From Sialis fuliginosa (Eukaryota; Arthropoda; Insecta; Megaloptera; Sialidae), in contig OY540818.1 in the NCBI GenBank assembly GCA_961205875.1, positions 15,288,761 through 15,352,760 of the forward strand: DNA of 64,000 nt, in the 5' to 3' direction. Every line of letters starts with the position of its first letter. Position 1 is the first letter of the stretch. Of this stretch, positions 58,537 through 64,000 are shown in pieces. The notes beneath the pieces are model-generated. The model was not told the DNA's origin and searched no databases. It saw only the letters and a program-made list of their open reading frames with translations. Position numbers and translations under genes: made by a program.

Positions 58537-61104
58537 AATAGTGTAAGCTACATTTAAAAAAAACTGGAGTCTCCTCGATCGCGCCAAGCTGAGATATTAA
58601 CTATTCAATTTACTTCTTTGTTAGCGTATGAGTTTTAATTTGTTTTTTTAGTTTTAACTTGTTTTTAAATAGGGAAGGAGCACGCGAAGGTCTTTAAGTG
58701 CATGATGCTCTTAAAGATAATAGTGTAAGCTACATTTAAAAAAAACTGGAGTCTCCTCGATCGCGCCAAGCTGAGATATTAACTATTCAATTTACTTCTT
58801 TGTTAGCGTATGAGTTTTAATTTGTTTTTTTAGTTTTAACTTGTTTTTAAATAGGGAAGGAGCACGCGAAGGTCTTTAAGTGCGTGATGCTCTTAAAGAT
58901 AATAGTGTAAGCTACATTTTAAAAAAAAACTGGAGTCTCTTCGATCGCGCCAAGCTGAGATATTAACTGTTCAATTTACTTCTTTGTTAGCGTATGAGTT
59001 TTAATTTGTTTTTTTAGTTTTAACTTGTTTTTAAAAAGGGAAGGAGCACGCGAAGGTCTTTAAGTGCGTGATGCTCTTAAAGATAATAGTGTAAGCTACA
59101 TTTTAAAAAAAAACTGGAGTCTCTTCGATCGCGCCAAGCTGAGATATTAACTATTCAATTTACTTCTTTGTTAGCGTATGAGTTTTAATTTGTTTTTTTA
59201 GTTTTAACTTGTTTTTAAAAAGAGAAGGAGCACGCGAAGGTCTTTAAGTGCGTGATGCTCTTAAAGATAATAGTGTAAGCTACATTTTAAAAAAAAACTG
59301 GAGTCTCTTCGATCGCGCCAAGCTGAGATATTAACTATTCAATTTACTTCTTTGTTAGCGTATGAGTTTTAATTTGTTTTTTTTAGTTTTAACTTGTTTT
59401 TAAATAGGGAAGGAGCACGCGAAGGTCTTTAAGTGCATGGTGCTCTTAAAGATAATAGTGTAAGCTACATTTAAAAAAAACTGGAGTCTCCTCGATCGCG
59501 CCAAGCTGAGATATTAACTATTCAATTTACTTCTTTGTTAGCGTATGAGTTTTAATTTGTTTTTTTAGTTTTAACTTGTTTTTAAAAAGAGAAGGAGCAC
59601 GCGAAGGTCTTTAAGTGCGTGATGCTCTTAAAGATAATAGTGTAAGCTACATTTTAAAAAAAAACTGGAGTCTCTTCGATCGCGCCAAGCTGAGATATTA
59701 ACTATTCAATTTACTTCTTTGTTAGCGTATGAGTTTTAATTTGTTTTTTTAGTTTTAACTTGTTTTTAAAAAGGGAAGGAGCACGCGAAGGTCTTTAAGT
59801 GCGTGATACTCTTAAAGATAATAGTGTAAGCTACATTTTAAAAAAAACTGGAGTCTCCTCGATCGCGCCAAGCTGAGATATTAACTATTCAATTTACTTC
59901 TTTGTTAGCGTATGAGTTTTAATTTGTTTTTTTAGTTTTAACTTGTTTTTAAATAGGGAAGGAGCACGCGAAGGTCTTTAAGTGCGTGATGCTCTTAAAG
60001 ATAATAGTGTAAGCTACATTTAAAAAAAAACTGGAGCCTCCTCTATTGCGCCAAGCTGAGATATTAACTATTCAATTTACTTCATTGTTAGCGTATGAGT
60101 TTTAATTTGTTTTTTTAGTTTTAACTTGTTTTTAAAAAGGGAAGGAGCACGCGAAGGTCTTTAAGTGCGTGATGCTCTTAAAGATAATAGTGTAAGCTAC
60201 ATTTTAAAAAAAAACTGGAGTCTCTTCGATCGCGCCAAGCTGAGATATTAACTATTCAATTTACTTCTTTGTTAGCGTATGAGTTTTAATTTGTTTTTTT
60301 AGTTTTAACTTGTTTTTAAAAAGGGAAGGAGCACGCGAAGGTCTTTAAGTGCGTGATACTCTTAAAGATAATAGTGTAAGCTACATTTTAAAAAAAACTG
60401 GAGTCTCCTCGATCGCGCCAAGCTGAGATATTAACTATTCAATTTACTTCTTTGTTAGCGTATGAGTTTTAATTTGTTTTTTTAGTTTTAACTTGTTTTT
60501 AAATAGGGAAGGAGCACGCGAAGGTCTTTAAGTGCGTGATGCTCTTAAAGATAATAGTGTAAGCTACATTTAAAAAAAAACTGGAGCCTCCTCTATTGCG
60601 CCAAGCTGAGATATTAACTATTCAATTTACTTCATTGTTAGCGTATGAGTTTTAATTTGTTTTTTTAGTTTTAACTTGTTTTTAAAAAGGGAAGGAGCAC
60701 GCGAAGGTCTTTAAGTGCGTGATGCTCTTAAAGATAATAGTGTAAGCTACATTTTAAAAAAAAACTGGAGTCTCCTCGATCGCGCCAAGCTGAGATATTA
60801 ACTATTCAATTTACTTCTTTGTTAGCGTATGAGTTTTAATTTGTTTTTTTTAGTTTTAACTTGTTTTTAAATAGGGAAGGAGCACGCGAAGGTCTTTAAG
60901 TGCGTGATGCTCTTAAAGATAATAGTGTAAGCTACATTTTAAAAAAAAACTGGAGTCTCTTCGATCGCGCCAAGCTGAGATATTAACTATTCAATTTACT
61001 TCTTTGTTAGCGTGTGAGTTTTAATTTGTTTTTTTAGTTTTAACTTGTTTTTAAAAAGGGAAGGAGCACGCGAAGGTCTTTAAGTGCATGATGCTCTTAA
61101 AGAT
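58537..61104 (+). repeat. Satellite array, 14 units of about 183 bp
   Basis: Units start (AATAGTGTAAGCTACATTT) at 58537, 58719, 58901, 59085, 59269, 59454, 59636, 59820, 60003, 60186, 60370, 60553, 60736 and 60921. Unit lengths are 182-185 bp, varying mainly in A- and T-runs. Each has CGATCGCGCCAAGCTGAG, a T-rich middle, GGAGCACGCGAAGG and a stem CTTTAAGTGC / GCTCTTAAAG. Three units from 59636 are repeated almost exactly from 60186 (550-bp offset), sharing rare variants. No ORF. Array edges are abrupt in AT-rich DNA. Confidence 0.95.
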
Positions 61105-63701
61105 AATATATATACTAATTATTTTTTCGGTTATGGTTTCTCCTCTAAAGTATTTATAATGTAGAAATAGATATATAATAAATAGAGAGAAAACGGAAAC
61201 TTTTAATTGTATGATAAAACATTTTTCAAGAAGTCGTTACTTCCAGTCAGAAGTCGAATATAAAATGCATACATAATTATATGATCAAAACAAATCTATT
61301 TTACAACATTGCAGTGGTTTAATTTCTGTTTATATTATACCACTTTGTGATAACTGTTGTAATAAGCCGATTACAGGAATACCAATAGAATTAAACAAGG
61401 GTCCCTTCATCTGGTTGGTCGCTGTTAAAATAGATTACCTGAACCATAAACTAGTAGGTTTATAAATGTTTCTTGAATTGGTCGTTTTTGTTATCTAAAA
61501 TTACATTTTTACAATTTAACAAGATATACAATTTCTTAAAAGATTATAAGTAATATTTTTGATTTGGCAAACTTAGATATACAGCATATGTAATGCAATT
61601 TTGTATTTTATTTTCGTTATATTTTATCATTAGCAAGAGATTGTCGCTAAAAATATTTACATTTTTTGACTGATTTCATGTCTTGATATTAAAGGCATGG
61701 GAGCTTTTTCGAGGGTGAAGGTTTTTTTTATTGATATTTTTTATGTTACGCTATATTGTAAAATTGTTATATTATTAAACTGGAGGTAAAAATAGTGAGT
61801 GACTTTTCATAAACTTAGCCGATAGCAAGATAGTTGGTGGTATTGTTGACTTGTGTAATATATCTTAAAATAATAAAATTATTTATAATGATTCAATTAA
61901 TTTTGTTTTTTCATCAGGGTACTATTGAATACTATTTAATATATATTAGTATAATAACATGCATATTAGTTATCTCTTTTCCAGGTTCTTTTGTTAATTA
62001 TAAATAACGAAAATTGCATGCATATTTAAAATATTATTGAATAAAATTAAAATTAAAATTATTATAATTTAAATTTTTACGACTTATTATAGCAGTTATT
62101 AAATTTATGAGATGTGAATGTACAAATAATTAAGAATTCATAAATAAAAATTCATAGATAATAATGCAAAAAGCAAATTAAAGATAAGTTTACAATTAGT
62201 ATGCAATACAGATATTTAATGAGACGAAATAATTTGTTTCTAAAATTTAGTCACAGTATATTAAAATTCAAACAATCTGAATATAAATATACACATTTAA
62301 GAAAATGAACTAACGTGTTCTTAGAATACAAATTGTCAAATTTAAGTTAAATAATTATGTATACAGAATGTAGGAAGTAAAGTATAATATTTTGTTAAAG
62401 AATATGTTGAAAGATACTTGGAAAATGTATATATGTATTAATTATATTTAATATTTACATTTTCATACATTTATCCAATTAAAATAAAATTTTACATATT
62501 TAGGAATCTTTTATATTTAATTAATTAATTAAAATAACTCTTCAAATAAACTGGATACCTAATAAAGATTTTTGTACAAAAAAATATTATTCAATAATAA
62601 ATCTGGATCAAAAAAAAAATGTATTTAAAAAATTGAAATGCATATTTTCATCATACAAAATGCATACAATTTTGATAGTTATAAGCTTGTATATAAGAAA
62701 GCAAATGTTTTATAAGCTTTGTCAAGGTACGTGAGGTTAATTTTTTTATGCAATATCTTGTATATCATTTGAAAGCGTTCTGTTTTAGCTACAAAACAAT
62801 TTTTTTAATATTAAATATTAAAAAATAAATCGAATTTTAATTTACAATTTTATATCACATATTTTTCATTGAAATTAAAAAAAAGTTGAAAGATTATACG
62901 CTCTATTAATGAATTTTCAATTTGTGCGAAAACATTAAAAAATAAATGCTTTTTTTTACCTTTGTACGATTATAATATATTCCATTGATCTGAATCTGTA
63001 TTCAGATTCAAGTATCAAAATTTAAAAATAGATAAGAAACCGTTTTGGCTTTTGAATATTTCATTCAATTTTGAGTAAATTACATTTTTATATTTCAGTT
63101 TATAAAAATAAACCGTAGCCTTAAAAATCTATTGCGACTCTATACAAAGAACCTTTACGAAATTCCATTTACTTTTATATCAAAAATTACATTTATACGA
63201 ATCAATGTTTGGCGTTGATTTGACCCGGCTTGATTTTATCTCTCGAATTATGATGAAAAAGTTTACTTTCATAGATTTGATTTACGCGAAAAAGTTTTAT
63301 ACTGTTTCATGATTGAAGATAAACAGAAAATCAGTGATGAAATGATAGTGTTGATTTAAAATGTCATAAATTTTTATCGACAAACATTTTTCAAAACAAA
63401 CTTTAACAAATACCTTACCAACTAATCAGAGCCATACTTATTAACAGGTATATGAGGTGCTAGTTGGGGGCTTTGTGAGGACACAGGCCTCGCCAGTCGC
63501 GCGTTATTTAGTAGGAAAATTATACGGACAATTACGTAGGGACTCAAGCCTGTATTACATTTGTCAATTTTTTTACTAGTTTAAGCGTTCTACACATTTT
63601 TTTTTCAATAATTTCTTTTATAACAATACCAGTTTTGAAATATTACATAGAATAGAAAAAAAGAGTAACAAAACTTACGTGACTATACTTCATTTTGCAA
63701 T
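61105..63701. other. AT-rich stretch with no gene seen
   Basis: No ORF of note, no inverted repeat with clear ends, and no RNA gene recognised. The last satellite unit ends in AATATATATACTAATT and then ordinary AT-rich sequence begins. Confidence 0.6.
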
Positions 63702-63897
63702 TGAACGCGAATTCTCTACGTTTGACAGAAACCACAAACTATTTATTTTTGCCACTAGGTGGCACTAGGAGTATTGCTATGCTGTTGATTGATGCGAGAG
63801 AGGAAATTATGTGTGTGTGTTAACTTTATTTTACCTGCCTTAACGGCAACATACACACATGATTTTTTTGTGCACATCTATGGTACAGTACCTTTCG
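63702..63897 (+). repeat. Repeat shared with 38389-38583, blocks in order B then A
   Basis: GAATTCTCTACGTTTGACAG and AGGAGTATTGCTATGCTGTT (block B) come first, and TGCCTTAACGGCAACATAC with TGTGCACATCTATGGTACAG (block A) second. The swapped order suggests that both come from a longer tandem array of A-B units cut at different points. Confidence 0.6.
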
Positions 63898-64000
63898 AAT
63901 GAGTTTCATTCACCTCCATTTATAATAAATACTAAAAAAACGTACGACAATTTTCGATGTTCATTTATATATATAGAATAATTTCTAAATATTCGAACCA

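Noticed and set aside
58537-61104. CRISPR array
   Set aside because: Regular spacing, but the whole 183-bp unit is conserved with no variable spacers, and the host is a eukaryote. It is a satellite.

Overview
The window is AT-rich nuclear DNA from an insect, probably a moth or butterfly (Lepidoptera). The evidence is one protein-coding gene with long GT-AG introns, many short non-autonomous DNA transposons, and fragments that look like widespread lepidopteran interspersed repeats (the AGGGTTCCGTA hairpin near 26.9 kb, the 'TTTGGCAGGAAGATAGC' segment near 54.35 kb, the 'CCGCGGCTTCGCTCGCG' segment near 55.23 kb). The order assignment is an inference from recall, not a database result.

The only gene I can support is on the plus strand: fused lobes (fdl), a GH20 beta-N-acetylglucosaminidase that trims N-glycans. 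Eight coding exons (14881-15062, 19622-19913, 30072-30349, 36164-36422, 37857-38159, 39248-39462, 40334-40510, 43147-43477) join with GT-AG borders and matching phases into one 678-codon reading frame ending in TAG. It has an N-terminal signal anchor, a GH20b-like region, and a (beta/alpha)8 GH20 domain with the catalytic Asp437-Glu438 pair in HLGGDE. A possible non-coding first exon lies near 3.2-3.3 kb. It would carry a nine-codon upstream ORF completed by splicing. Polyadenylation signals follow the stop.

Region by region: 1-3.2 kb holds repeats only, including a complete 537-bp TA-flanked element. 3.3-14.9 kb is the putative first intron, with more repeat copies and a TTAA-flanked element. 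15-43 kb is the gene body, and its introns contain most of the inverted-repeat elements: two hAT-like elements with exact 8-bp target duplications (30681-31768, 32572-32870), two copies of a large foldback family (23036-24022, 42172-42925), and several palindromic elements. 43.5-58.5 kb is gene-free and holds more elements, including a nested insertion at 48.5-49.3 kb. 58537-61104 is a 14-unit satellite of about 183 bp per unit, with a recent three-unit (550-bp) duplication inside it. 61.1-64 kb is AT-rich and nearly featureless apart from a repeat shared with intron 6.

I found no RNA gene, CRISPR array, viral gene or convincing second protein gene. Nothing here amounts to a proven new biological system. 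The best leads are the satellite's layered structure, the GC-rich foldback hAT element, the spliced upstream ORF, and a decayed duplicate of the gene's last codons in its 3' region.
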